From: Planctomycetota bacterium
GTDB taxonomy: Bacteria; Planctomycetota; UBA1135; UBA2386
Direction of reading: 5' to 3'
DNA length: 35,527 nt
NCBI GenBank assembly: GCA_028281765.1
Contig: JANQJF010000017.1
Location: 1-35,527 of the forward strand
Part shown: one piece after another, positions 11,547 to 19,146 of the stretch
How positions within the stretch are numbered: the stretch's first letter is position 1
Layout: the number at the start of each line of letters is the position of its first letter
The notes under the pieces: model-generated
What the model was told of the DNA's origin: nothing
The model's database searches: none
The model's input: only the letters and a program-made list of their open reading frames with translations
Made by a program: the position numbers and the translations under genes

Positions 11547-12982
11547 GGACCAGCGTAGTTTGCCAAGCGTGACCGGGGGGCGTCCAGCCGCCGCTCACGA
11601 GGGTTCTCTTCGGCAATCCCGGGGCCGCGGCCGAATTCCGTGGCGACCCAGCGGTCGAACGCGGCGGCGCGCGCGCGGAAGTTGGCAAATTGATCGAACG
11701 ACGCGAACGCCGGCGAGAACAGCAGCGCATCGCCCGGCGACGAACGCCGCCAGGCCGCGTCGAGCGCCTGCTCGAGGTGCTCGTGGCACGTCGTCGGCAC
11801 GACGTGCGCGAGCTCGGCGCCGAGCGGCTCGGCCGCGGCGCCGAAGACGTGCGCGCTCGCGATCGACGACGCGATGCTGCGCGCGGTGCCCGCGAAGTCG
11901 CCGTCCTTGCTCTTGCCGCCGCCGACCCAGTGGATGCGGCCGGGGATCGACTTGAGGGCGGAGACCGTCGACTGGACCTCGGTCGAGACGGCGTTGCCGA
12001 ACACTCGGCGCCCCTCGCGTTGTGCGACGAGCTGTAGTCGATGGGGGAGCGGCGCGACCTGGCTCATCGCGAGGCCACTGCGGCCGCGGTCGGCCCCGAG
12101 TTCGTGTGCCGCGCAGAACGCCGCCGCCATGTTCGTCAGGTGGAACCGACCGAACAGTCGCGCCGCGTCCGCGTGCAGAACGCGTCCGGGGTCGCGCGGA
12201 AGGCGCGAGGTCACCCAGCCGTCATCGACACCGACCTCCCCGTCGAGCGGGACGGCCGCGTGGTAGCGCAGTCGCCGGTAGCTTCCGGTCGCGCCGTTCG
12301 CGGCAACCTCGTTGTCGGCGTGGAACACGACGAAGTCGTCGGCGCACGCGAGCGCGCGGAGTTTCGCGCGGTGGTACGCTTCGAGCGAGCCGTGCCAGTC
12401 GATGTGGTCCTGGGTCACCGGCGTGAGCACCGCGCCGCGCACGCGATGGCGCGCCGGGTCGACGCGCGTCAGTTGCGCGGACGAGATCTCGAGCACGGCG
12501 ATCTGGTCTTCGTGCCACGACGCCTCCTGCTCGAGGAGGCTCGTCCCGATGTTGCCGCCGAGCAGCACGTCGCGACCGTTCCCTTCGAGTGCGGCGGCGA
12601 GGAGCGTCGCGGTCGTCGACTTGCCGTTCGTGCCCGTGATCAGCACCGTCGTTCCCGGATGGTGCTCGAGGAACAGGTTGATCTCCTGCGTCGTGTGGGT
12701 CCCGCGCTCGGTCGCCGCGGCGAGGAGTGGGTGCCCGGGTCGCACGGCGGGATTGACGACGAGCACGTCGATGCCTTCGAGATCGGCGGGCGTCGCGTCC
12801 GCGCCGAGGCGCCAGTCGACGTCGGTCTCGAGGGCGTCGAGCTGTTCTCGCGCTTCGGCGAGCGTCGCGGCGTCCGCGCGATCGGAGACGCGCAGCATGA
12901 ATCCACGACGGGCGAGGAAACGCGCGGCGCCGAGCCCGCCGCCGAACCGTCCGAGGCCGAGGATCATGGCGCGGTTGCTCAT
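11543..12982 (-). CDS. murD: UDP-N-acetylmuramoylalanine--D-glutamate ligase MurD
   Basis: A 479-aa cytosolic Mur ligase that adds D-Glu to UDP-MurNAc-L-Ala in peptidoglycan precursor synthesis. Domain 1 opens with LGLGRFGGGLGAARFLARRG. The ATP loop is TGTNGKSTT (about residue 115), followed by GGNIG and EISSAQL, HIDWHGSLEAYHRAK, HLTNMAAA, and the C-terminal GGGKSKDGDF and SPAFASFDQF, which together distinguish MurD from MurC/E/F. The ATG at 12982 overlaps the TGA of the upstream lipoprotein gene (ATGA), and its own TGA overlaps mcsA in the same way. The frame is open to 13918, but that region contains the lipoprotein gene and a tRNA, so the long version is rejected. MurD coupled to mcsA/mcsB is unusual. 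Confidence 0.93.
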   Translation of the reverse strand: MSNRAMILGLGRFGGGLGAARFLARRGFMLRVSDRADAATLAEAREQLDALETDVDWRLGADATPADLEGIDVLVVNPAVRPGHPLLAAATERGTHTTQEINLFLEHHPGTTVLITGTNGKSTTATLLAAALEGNGRDVLLGGNIGTSLLEQEASWHEDQIAVLEISSAQLTRVDPARHRVRGAVLTPVTQDHIDWHGSLEAYHRAKLRALACADDFVVFHADNEVAANGATGSYRRLRYHAAVPLDGEVGVDDGWVTSRLPRDPGRVLHADAARLFGRFHLTNMAAAFCAAHELGADRGRSGLAMSQVAPLPHRLQLVAQREGRRVFGNAVSTEVQSTVSALKSIPGRIHWVGGGKSKDGDFAGTARSIASSIASAHVFGAAAEPLGAELAHVVPTTCHEHLEQALDAAWRRSSPGDALLFSPAFASFDQFANFRARAAAFDRWVATEFGRGPGIAEENPRERRLDAPRSRLANYAGP

Positions 12983-13404
12983 CGTTCTGCTGCCATGCTC
13001 TGCGCGCGCAGCCGCAGCTCCTCGAGGCGTGGCGGGCGAATGCCTTCGACCGGCACGACTTCGCGCGGAATCGGATCGAGCTGCATCTCGTATTCCGTCG
13101 GCAGCTGCCCGAGCGCCGCGGAACCGACTTCGAGGAAGAAGTCGAACGGGAACAGCCATGGCGACCACGGCTCGCGGATCTCGAGCCGACCCCGGGCTTC
13201 GCGCAGCCGCTGGTCGTGGGGCGCGTTCGGCACGGCCGTCAGGCTCACGACCCCGTAGTAGGGGATGTCGCGTTCGACCAAGCCGGCACCCGCAGCCTTC
13301 GCATCGAGGTAGAACGAAGACGTCGCGGGCTCCGTCTCGACCCGGATCGTCGGTGCGGCGCAGGCCGTGCAGCACCAGAGGACCGCGCAGAATGTTCTGA
13401 CCAT
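12979..13404 (-). CDS. PEGA-domain-like lipoprotein
   Basis: A 141-aa exported protein. It starts with a short hydrophobic segment rich in cysteine (VLWCCTAC), suggesting a lipoprotein signal, although the lipobox is not canonical. Then comes TIRVETEPATSSFYLDAKAAG...IPYYGVVSLTAVP, the pattern of PEGA-type domains (a beta unit with a surface Asp-Gly-like turn and a YxG strand), and EPWSPWLFPFDFFLEV, which resembles the PW...P.DF..E segment seen after such domains in planctomycetal lipoproteins. I chose the ATG at 13404: a GGAGG lies 9 bp upstream, whereas it is only 3 bp from the ATG at 13410. It overlaps murD by 4 bp. Function unknown; envelope role likely. Confidence 0.75.
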   Translation of the reverse strand: MVRTFCAVLWCCTACAAPTIRVETEPATSSFYLDAKAAGAGLVERDIPYYGVVSLTAVPNAPHDQRLREARGRLEIREPWSPWLFPFDFFLEVGSAALGQLPTEYEMQLDPIPREVVPVEGIRPPRLEELRLRAQSMAAER

Positions 13405-13453
13405 TCGCATCCCCCTCCAGGGTTGCGCCCCCGTCGTGAAGAGGGGGAAAGAC

Positions 13454-13545
<92 letters not shown>

Positions 13546-13692
13546 GCAGGTCGGTTGATGGAGGCAGTAGAGGAATGGTGGGGGTGGAGGGCAAGAAGGT
13601 GGGCAAAAAAAGGGGGGGGGTGCTGTGCGTGCCCGATTGCGGCACCGTCCGGCGACGTGGGGCGGGCAGGGGCACGGGAACGGGCGGGTCAG

Positions 13693-13738
13693 GGGCACCA
13701 CCGCGCAGGCGCATGCGCAAGCGCACGCGCAGCACGGG
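13693..13738 (-). repeat. Dispersed GC-rich repeat, copy 1
   Basis: The reverse complement of this 46-bp stretch matches 27043-27088 with about three mismatches. Both copies share the core TGCGCGTGCGCTTGCGC and the tail CCTGCGCGGTGGTG. They lie in separate gaps 13 kb apart and in opposite orientation. Both are followed shortly by TGACCCG. Confidence 0.8.
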
Positions 13739-13952
13739 TTTTGAACGCGTATGCCGGAGTTCCGGGATGCGCGGGGAACTGGTCGAGTCGTTCGACGCTC
13801 GGGACCAGCCAGCATGGAGGGAGCCGCTAGCGGTCGAGTGCCTCATCGCCGATCGTCCGAGAATCGTGATCGCGCTCGATCGGGGCCGGCGCCCAGTTCG
13901 ACGAGTCGCTGGCCACATGGGCCTCGCGTCCTGGCGAGGAATTGCGCTAGGA

Positions 13953-14252
13953 CGCGTTCGGACTCTGCCGTGTCGTGCCCGCGCGCGTGCCGGTGCCCCC
14001 CGAGCGTGCCCCGATCTCGCGTGTCACCGTGGGTGACTTCGAGATGCGAACCAACATGACGACACTCGAGTATGAACGACTGAGCGTGCCTGGCATCCAC
14101 AACTCGCTTCCTCCGAGGAATCCCTTCGGCGCATCGTGTCCATGTGGATCGAGCTCGTCAGAAGAATGGACCACGAGTACTTCGGGCACGTGTCACGTTC
14201 GGGCACGGGCACCGGCACGCGCGCGGGCACGACACGGCTGAGTCCGAACGCG
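13953..14252. repeat. 300-bp MITE-like element with 46-bp inverted ends
   Basis: The left arm 13953-13998 begins CGCGTTCGGACTC and ends GCCGGTGCCC. The right arm 14207-14252 is its reverse complement with one mismatch (T/A at the thirteenth-fourteenth base from the outer end). The 208 bp between carry no recognisable gene. Total size and perfect ends recall a miniature inverted-repeat element or a long RNA hairpin. No target duplication is evident next to the ends. Confidence 0.7.
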
Positions 14253-14348
14253 GATCCCGGGGTGGCGGCCGGCGAGCCGGATACGCCCTCTCGGGTCATG
14301 GCCAGTGCGCCCGCCCGTGCCCGCTCCCGCGCCCCGCGACACCGCCCC

Positions 14349-15437
14349 CTACCCCAAGAACCCCCTTACCACCTCCACGATCCGCTCCGCAGCTCTCCCA
14401 TCCCCGTACGGATTCACCGCCCCCCGCATCCGCTCCCAAACCGCGTCTTCGTCCAACAGCTCGAGCGCCGCCGCCACGATCCGCGCTTCCTCCGTACCGA
14501 CCAGCTGCGCTCCGCCCGCCTCGACTCCCTCCGGCCGCTCGGTCTTGCCGCGCATCACGAGCACTGGCGTGTCGAGGGCGAGGCACTCTTCCTGCAGTCC
14601 GCCGGAATCCGTCAATACGAACCGCGCGTCGCGTACCGCCGCGATGCATTCCGCGTAGCCGAGCGGCTCGCGGAGCTCGACGCCGCGCGCGCCTTCGAGC
14701 GCGGCGCGCACGCGCTGCCGGACCGCAGGGTTCGGGTGTACGGGTAGGACGATGCGGACGTCGCGCTGCGTCGCGATCGTGCGCACGGCGGCACAGATCG
14801 AATCGAGCGGTGCGCCGAAGCTCTCGCGGCGGTGCGCGGTGACGAGGATCGCCGGGCTTCCGTTCTGCGGTGGGGGGAGGCGGTCCCGGATCCACTGCAC
14901 GGCGTCGACGACGGGGTTGCCGGTCACGTGGATGCGTTCCGGCTCGATCCCTTCGTCGCGGAGCGTCGTGGCCGCGTGATCGGTGGGCGCGAAGTGCAGT
15001 GATGCGAGCCGACCCGCGACGACGCGATGCATCTCTTCGGGGAACGGTGCGGTGAAGTCGTGGCTCCGGAGACCGGCTTCGACGTGGGCGAACGGGATGC
15101 CTTGGTAGAAGCACGCGAGCGCCGTCGCCAGCACGGTGCCGGTGTCGCCCTGTCCGAGGACGAGGTCAGAATCGCTCTCCGCGAACAGGGCGCCGAGCGC
15201 TTCGATCGCGCGACCGGTGAACGCGGCCGGTGACTGGCCGGGTTGCATCAGCGCGAGATCGGTCGCGACGTCTATGTCGAACAGTGCGAGGACCGGCTCG
15301 ACGAGGTCGCCGTGCTGTCCGGTCGTGACGACCAAAACTTCGTGCCGGCCGTCGTCACGCAGCGCGCGCACGACCGGAGCGAGTTTGATCGCTTCGGGTC
15401 GCGTGCCGATCGTGACGTGGATCCGGTGTGCCGCCAT
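14349..15437 (-). CDS. wecB: UDP-N-acetylglucosamine 2-epimerase (non-hydrolysing)
   Basis: A 362-aa cytosolic enzyme that interconverts UDP-GlcNAc and UDP-ManNAc, feeding envelope polysaccharide synthesis. Family segments in order: IHVTIGTRPEAIKLAPVV at the N-terminus, GQHGDLV, GQGDTGTVLATALA, HVEAGLRSHDF, PFPEEMHR, VTGNPVVDAV, VTAHRRESFG and LTDSGGLQEE. The usual Asn in EEMNR is His here. Length matches the family. The ATG at 15437 is preferred because homologues begin a few residues before the GTRPEA motif; an ATG at 15449 is also possible. It lies 30 bp downstream of the first FG-GAP gene and may be cotranscribed with it. The hydrolysing NeuC type is less likely. Confidence 0.93.
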   Translation of the reverse strand: MAAHRIHVTIGTRPEAIKLAPVVRALRDDGRHEVLVVTTGQHGDLVEPVLALFDIDVATDLALMQPGQSPAAFTGRAIEALGALFAESDSDLVLGQGDTGTVLATALACFYQGIPFAHVEAGLRSHDFTAPFPEEMHRVVAGRLASLHFAPTDHAATTLRDEGIEPERIHVTGNPVVDAVQWIRDRLPPPQNGSPAILVTAHRRESFGAPLDSICAAVRTIATQRDVRIVLPVHPNPAVRQRVRAALEGARGVELREPLGYAECIAAVRDARFVLTDSGGLQEECLALDTPVLVMRGKTERPEGVEAGGAQLVGTEEARIVAAALELLDEDAVWERMRGAVNPYGDGRAAERIVEVVRGFLG

Positions 15438-15467
15438 CGCGCGCAGCATACGCCGCGCGTGACGCGG

Positions 15468-17156
15468 TCACATCCCGACCCGCACGAACAGCGCTTCGCT
15501 GAGCGACGCGCCGATCGCATACGGTGCGAGCGCGTCGGCGATGGCCCACTGGAAGTGGAGTTCGAGTCCGACGATCGTCGGATCGACGGGTACGAACATC
15601 GGCGAGAACACGAATCCGTTGCTGGCGGTCGTGTACTGGAACGCCGCGACCGGATCGATGTACGAAGTGCACCCGGGCATGCCGAACGCCGCGAGCGAGA
15701 GTTCGTGTCGGTGACCGACGTGCAGGGATGCCGCGGTGTTCGGGCGACCGCCGCGCAGCGAGACCAGCAGCGAGTGTCCGATGTCCGCGTTGCCGTCGAC
15801 CTGAATACGCGGCATGCGCTGCAGGCTCCCGACGCAGGGTCGTCCGTACGTCCGTTCGCGACCGGGAGAGTTCGGGCCGTCGATCTGAGCGACGATGACT
15901 TCCCCGTCACTGGTTCCGGACCAGGGTGCGCCGACGATGACCTCGTGGAAGCCGTCGTCGTCGGTGTCTCCGGCGACCGCGACGGCTCGGCCCAGGGATG
16001 CGTCCATCTCGGTGCCCGCTTGGTAGTAGAGGCTGGTGCCGGTGAGTCCCGAGAAGACTTCGAAAGCCCCCCCGCCTTGTGCGCCCGTGGAATCGTTGGG
16101 CGAGCCCACGATGACGTCATCGAAACCGTCGCCGTCGACGTCGCCGGCGCCTCCGACCGACATGCCGCACCAGCCGAAGGGGACACTGCCGACGAAACGG
16201 TGCAGCTCCGCGCCATCGAGTCCGGAGAAGACCTGGGCCATGCCGCTGTCCGTGCCTCCGAAGTCGTTCGACGGCGAGCCGACGATGATGTCGACGGCAC
16301 CGTCGAAGTTCACGTCGCCTGCGGCGGCGCCGGAGTGACCGAGCCGATTCCGCGCGACGAGACCGAACACTTCGAGCATGATCGTTCCGTTCCGTCCGGA
16401 GTAGACGCGCGCAGCCCCGGCCTGAGTACCCGCGGTGTTCTCGGCATGGGCGGTGACGAGGACGTCGTCGTATCCGTCGTAGTCGAGGTCGCCGATTCCA
16501 TCGACGGCTTTGCCGAATCCGGAGTAGCCGTGCACGCCTGCGAGTTCTCGGAGAACGGTGCCATCGAAGCCGGAGTAGATCGTCGCCGTTCCGGTGCGCA
16601 CTCCCGCGAACGATGCCCACGGTGCGCCGACGATGACGTCGGAGTAGCCGTCACCGTTGACGTCGCCGGCGCCGGCAACCGCGCTGCCGAATTCGGAGAA
16701 CGGCGAGCTGCCGCGGATCTCCAGCAGCCGGGAACCGTCGTAGCCGCTCAACACGAATACGGCGCCGTACGCCTCCCCCGTACCCATTCGTGCGTTCGGT
16801 GCCCCGACTGCGAAGTCCGCGGCGCCGTCGCCGTTGACGTCTCCGACACCTGCGACGGCGGCCCCGAAGAGATCGTCCGGGCGATCGCCACCGACGCTGA
16901 ACAGCATCTTGAGGCTCTCGCCGGAGTAGACGTAGGCCACTCCGGAGTTCGGTGACTGGCCGTCGGCGCTGTCCGCGCCGACGACCAGGTCGTCACATCC
17001 GTCGCCGTCGAGATCTCCGGCGCACGCCACGGCGGTCCCGTAGAAGCTGTAGTCGCCCGGCCCTGTGCCCAGGGACGTGAACGACTGCGCGACGAGCAGA
17101 CTCGGTAACAGGAGCACCCCCGGGGTGGTTCCTGCCAAACGGTCGTGCAAGTGCAT
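15468..17156 (-). CDS. Secreted FG-GAP seven-bladed beta-propeller protein (paralogue 1)
   Basis: A 562-aa exported protein. After a signal peptide (LLLPSLLVAQS) come seven FG-GAP repeats of the form (x)G.AVAG.GDxxxDGxxDxxVGAP, enough for a full integrin-alpha-like propeller; most carry the calcium-binding DxDxDG pattern (for example GDLDGDGCDD and GDVNGDGYSD). The last about 130 residues form a distinct domain starting YGRPCVGSLQRMPRI, with DIGHSLLVSLRGGRPN, GMPGCTSYIDP and QWA, found in all three paralogues. A strong AAGGAG precedes the ATG. Probably cell-surface or secreted; binding partner unknown. No catalytic residues seen. Confidence 0.88.
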   Translation of the reverse strand: MHLHDRLAGTTPGVLLLPSLLVAQSFTSLGTGPGDYSFYGTAVACAGDLDGDGCDDLVVGADSADGQSPNSGVAYVYSGESLKMLFSVGGDRPDDLFGAAVAGVGDVNGDGAADFAVGAPNARMGTGEAYGAVFVLSGYDGSRLLEIRGSSPFSEFGSAVAGAGDVNGDGYSDVIVGAPWASFAGVRTGTATIYSGFDGTVLRELAGVHGYSGFGKAVDGIGDLDYDGYDDVLVTAHAENTAGTQAGAARVYSGRNGTIMLEVFGLVARNRLGHSGAAAGDVNFDGAVDIIVGSPSNDFGGTDSGMAQVFSGLDGAELHRFVGSVPFGWCGMSVGGAGDVDGDGFDDVIVGSPNDSTGAQGGGAFEVFSGLTGTSLYYQAGTEMDASLGRAVAVAGDTDDDGFHEVIVGAPWSGTSDGEVIVAQIDGPNSPGRERTYGRPCVGSLQRMPRIQVDGNADIGHSLLVSLRGGRPNTAASLHVGHRHELSLAAFGMPGCTSYIDPVAAFQYTTASNGFVFSPMFVPVDPTIVGLELHFQWAIADALAPYAIGASLSEALFVRVGM

Positions 17157-17194
17157 CGTAGCTCTCCTTCTGCTGCGCGGCCGGACGCCGACCG

Positions 17195-18889
17195 CTAGTT
17201 CCCGACTGTCACGTCGAGCGCATTGCTCAACGCGACGCCGATCGCGTGGGGTGCGGAGGGGTCATCCACGGCCCACTGGAATCCGAGTTGCAACCCGGCG
17301 ATCGCCGGGTTGTTGGGGACGAAGAGGGGCGAGCGGAGGTAGCCGATCGAGTTACTCGTGAACTGGAACGCCGCAACGGGATCCACGTACGAGGTACAGC
17401 CGGCCATCCCGAAGGAGTCGAGCGAGAGTGTGATCTGGTGTCCGACGTGCAGCGCGATCAGTGCGTTCGGTCGTGCACCCCAGAGGGAAACGATGAGAGA
17501 GCGGCCCGTGTCGGCGCTCCCGGCGACGTGCATGCGCGGCAGTCGATCGAGGCCGCCGACGCAGCCTGCGCCATGGATGCGTTCGATGCCGGGCTGCGCC
17601 GTGCCGCCGATGTCGGTCACGACGACGTACCCGTGGTCCGGCCCGGCGACGTCGACACCCGCAGCACCGATCATGATGTCGTACAGCCCGTCGCCGTCGA
17701 CGTCTCCGGCGCCGGCGATCGCCTGCCCGAACAGTTCGTTGGTGGTGGCACCATCGAACCTGTGCATCGTCGTACCGTCGAAGCCGGAGAAGATCGTGAC
17801 GGCGCCCGCGTTCGAGACGATGTTGTCGTCTCCGTACGCGCCGATCCCGATGTCGGCGAAGCCGTCGCCGTCGACATCACCGATGCCTGCGACCGCGCAG
17901 CCGAAGTAGTCGAGGTTGGACTCGCCGTAGAACGTGTGAATCGTCGAACCGTCGAGGCCGGAGAAGACCCGGGCCATGCCGGCGTCGTGGCCGAACGCGT
18001 CGTTCCACATCGCGCCGACGATGACGTCGTCGAGTCCGTCGAAGTCGACGTCGCCGCAGCCCGACACGGCGATGCCGAACCAGTCGCGGTCCGCGTCGCC
18101 GTCGAAGCGGTACAGGATCGAGCTGTCGCAGCCCGAGATCACGTACGCGGACCCGGACATGTTGCCGTTGAAGTCCGTCAGATAGGCGCCGACGATCAGG
18201 TCGGCGAAGCCGTCCGAGTTCACGTCGCCGGCCCCGTCGATCGAGTGACCGAACTGGTCGTCCTCGTTCTCGCCTTCGAGAGTGAGTAGGAGCGCGCCGT
18301 CGAAACCGGAGTAGACGAACACTGCGCCCGCACGCGACCCTGCGACACCGTCGCGCAGCCGCGCGCCGATGGCGATGTCGTCGTAGCCGTCCGAGTTCAT
18401 GTCGCCCATGCCGGCGACTGCGGTCGCGAAGTTGATCCCGGGCTCGTGGCCGTGGAACGCGTGGAGCTGTGCACCGGTCCGGCCCGAGAAGACGAACGCC
18501 GAGCCCGAGTCTTGGCCGAGCAAGTCCGTGCCGGGCGCTCCGATCACGAGGTCGGCGTAGCCGTCACCGTCGACGTCACCCGCGCCGGAGACGTCGCGAC
18601 CGAACTGGTGCCCTACCGCTTGGCCATCGAACGCGTGAATGACGGCGCCCGTCGCGCCGGAGAACACGAACGCGGCTCCGGACATGAAGCCGCCCGGATC
18701 CGCGCGATACGCGCCGGAGATCGAATCGGGGACTCCGTCACCGTCGACATCGCCCGCGCCGTCGACGGAGTTGCCGAGCATGTCTCCGGCTCCAGACCCC
18801 ACTACCGAGTAGAGCGTGGACTGGGTCATCGCTGGCGTTGCCAGCGTGACGAGCACGAACGCGATTGCCGCCGCGGTCCGGAGTTTCAT
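17195..18889 (-). CDS. Secreted FG-GAP seven-bladed beta-propeller protein (paralogue 2)
   Basis: A 564-aa paralogue of its neighbours. Signal peptide MKLRTAAAIAFVLVTLATPA is followed by seven FG-GAP blades, from MLGNSVDGAGDVDGDGVPD to LFGQAIAGAGDVDGDGLYD, with calcium-site patterns in nearly all. The C-terminal domain has GAGCVGGLDRLPRM, DTGRSLIVSLWGARPN and GMAGCTSYVDPVAAFQ. GAGGGA lies 5 bp before the ATG. It begins 38 bp before paralogue 1, so the two are probably cotranscribed. Role as for paralogue 1: extracellular adhesion or matrix binding is the most likely, but this is inference. Confidence 0.88.
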   Translation of the reverse strand: MKLRTAAAIAFVLVTLATPAMTQSTLYSVVGSGAGDMLGNSVDGAGDVDGDGVPDSISGAYRADPGGFMSGAAFVFSGATGAVIHAFDGQAVGHQFGRDVSGAGDVDGDGYADLVIGAPGTDLLGQDSGSAFVFSGRTGAQLHAFHGHEPGINFATAVAGMGDMNSDGYDDIAIGARLRDGVAGSRAGAVFVYSGFDGALLLTLEGENEDDQFGHSIDGAGDVNSDGFADLIVGAYLTDFNGNMSGSAYVISGCDSSILYRFDGDADRDWFGIAVSGCGDVDFDGLDDVIVGAMWNDAFGHDAGMARVFSGLDGSTIHTFYGESNLDYFGCAVAGIGDVDGDGFADIGIGAYGDDNIVSNAGAVTIFSGFDGTTMHRFDGATTNELFGQAIAGAGDVDGDGLYDIMIGAAGVDVAGPDHGYVVVTDIGGTAQPGIERIHGAGCVGGLDRLPRMHVAGSADTGRSLIVSLWGARPNALIALHVGHQITLSLDSFGMAGCTSYVDPVAAFQFTSNSIGYLRSPLFVPNNPAIAGLQLGFQWAVDDPSAPHAIGVALSNALDVTVGN

Positions 18890-19042
18890 GTCATCCCTCG
18901 CTTCGTTCTGAGAAACGAACCGTCGAATGACTGACGCTGGGGCGAGGCTCGGACGCGCTGTCCGGCCCCAAGGTGCCGTGTGCGTCAGCCACTTGGTTCC
19001 CTCGAAAGGAAGGGGATCGGAACTGGAGTATTCCGAAGGGGA

Positions 19043-19072
19043 CTCGCGTCGTTTTTGAATGGACGACGCGAG
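19043..19072. terminator. Perfect 10-bp hairpin between FG-GAP genes 3 and 2
   Basis: CTCGCGTCGT (19043-19052) and ACGACGCGAG (19063-19072) form a perfect stem around a 10-nt loop in the 257-bp gap. The minus strand shows no T run after it, so it could be a processing or attenuation hairpin rather than a full terminator. Confidence 0.45.
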
Positions 19073-19146
19073 AACGTGCGTGCAAACACGGGAGCGCGCG
19101 CGCGCGTTCGGGAAGAAACGGTCGACGTGCGTGCGCCTGCGCGTCT

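Larger units (their letters stand above)
13546..14348. other. Non-coding, repeat-rich gap between wecB and tRNA-Ser
   Basis: About 800 bp with no convincing gene. It holds a homopolymer junction (seven A then nine G, ending 13620), a 46-bp dispersed GC-rich repeat (13693-13738), and a 300-bp element with 46-bp inverted ends (13953-14252). Open frames here are short and none shows a recognised domain. Confidence 0.6.

Noticed and set aside
13947..14189. 80-codon minus-strand ORF within the inverted-repeat element
   Set aside because: Its end is formed by the repeat arm itself, it has no ribosome site and no recognised domain. It was left as non-coding, with low certainty.
19080..19145. GC-rich GTGCGTGC tract between FG-GAP genes as another copy of the dispersed repeat
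   Set aside because: It shares only short GCGC/GTGC words with the 46-bp family and no alignable core.
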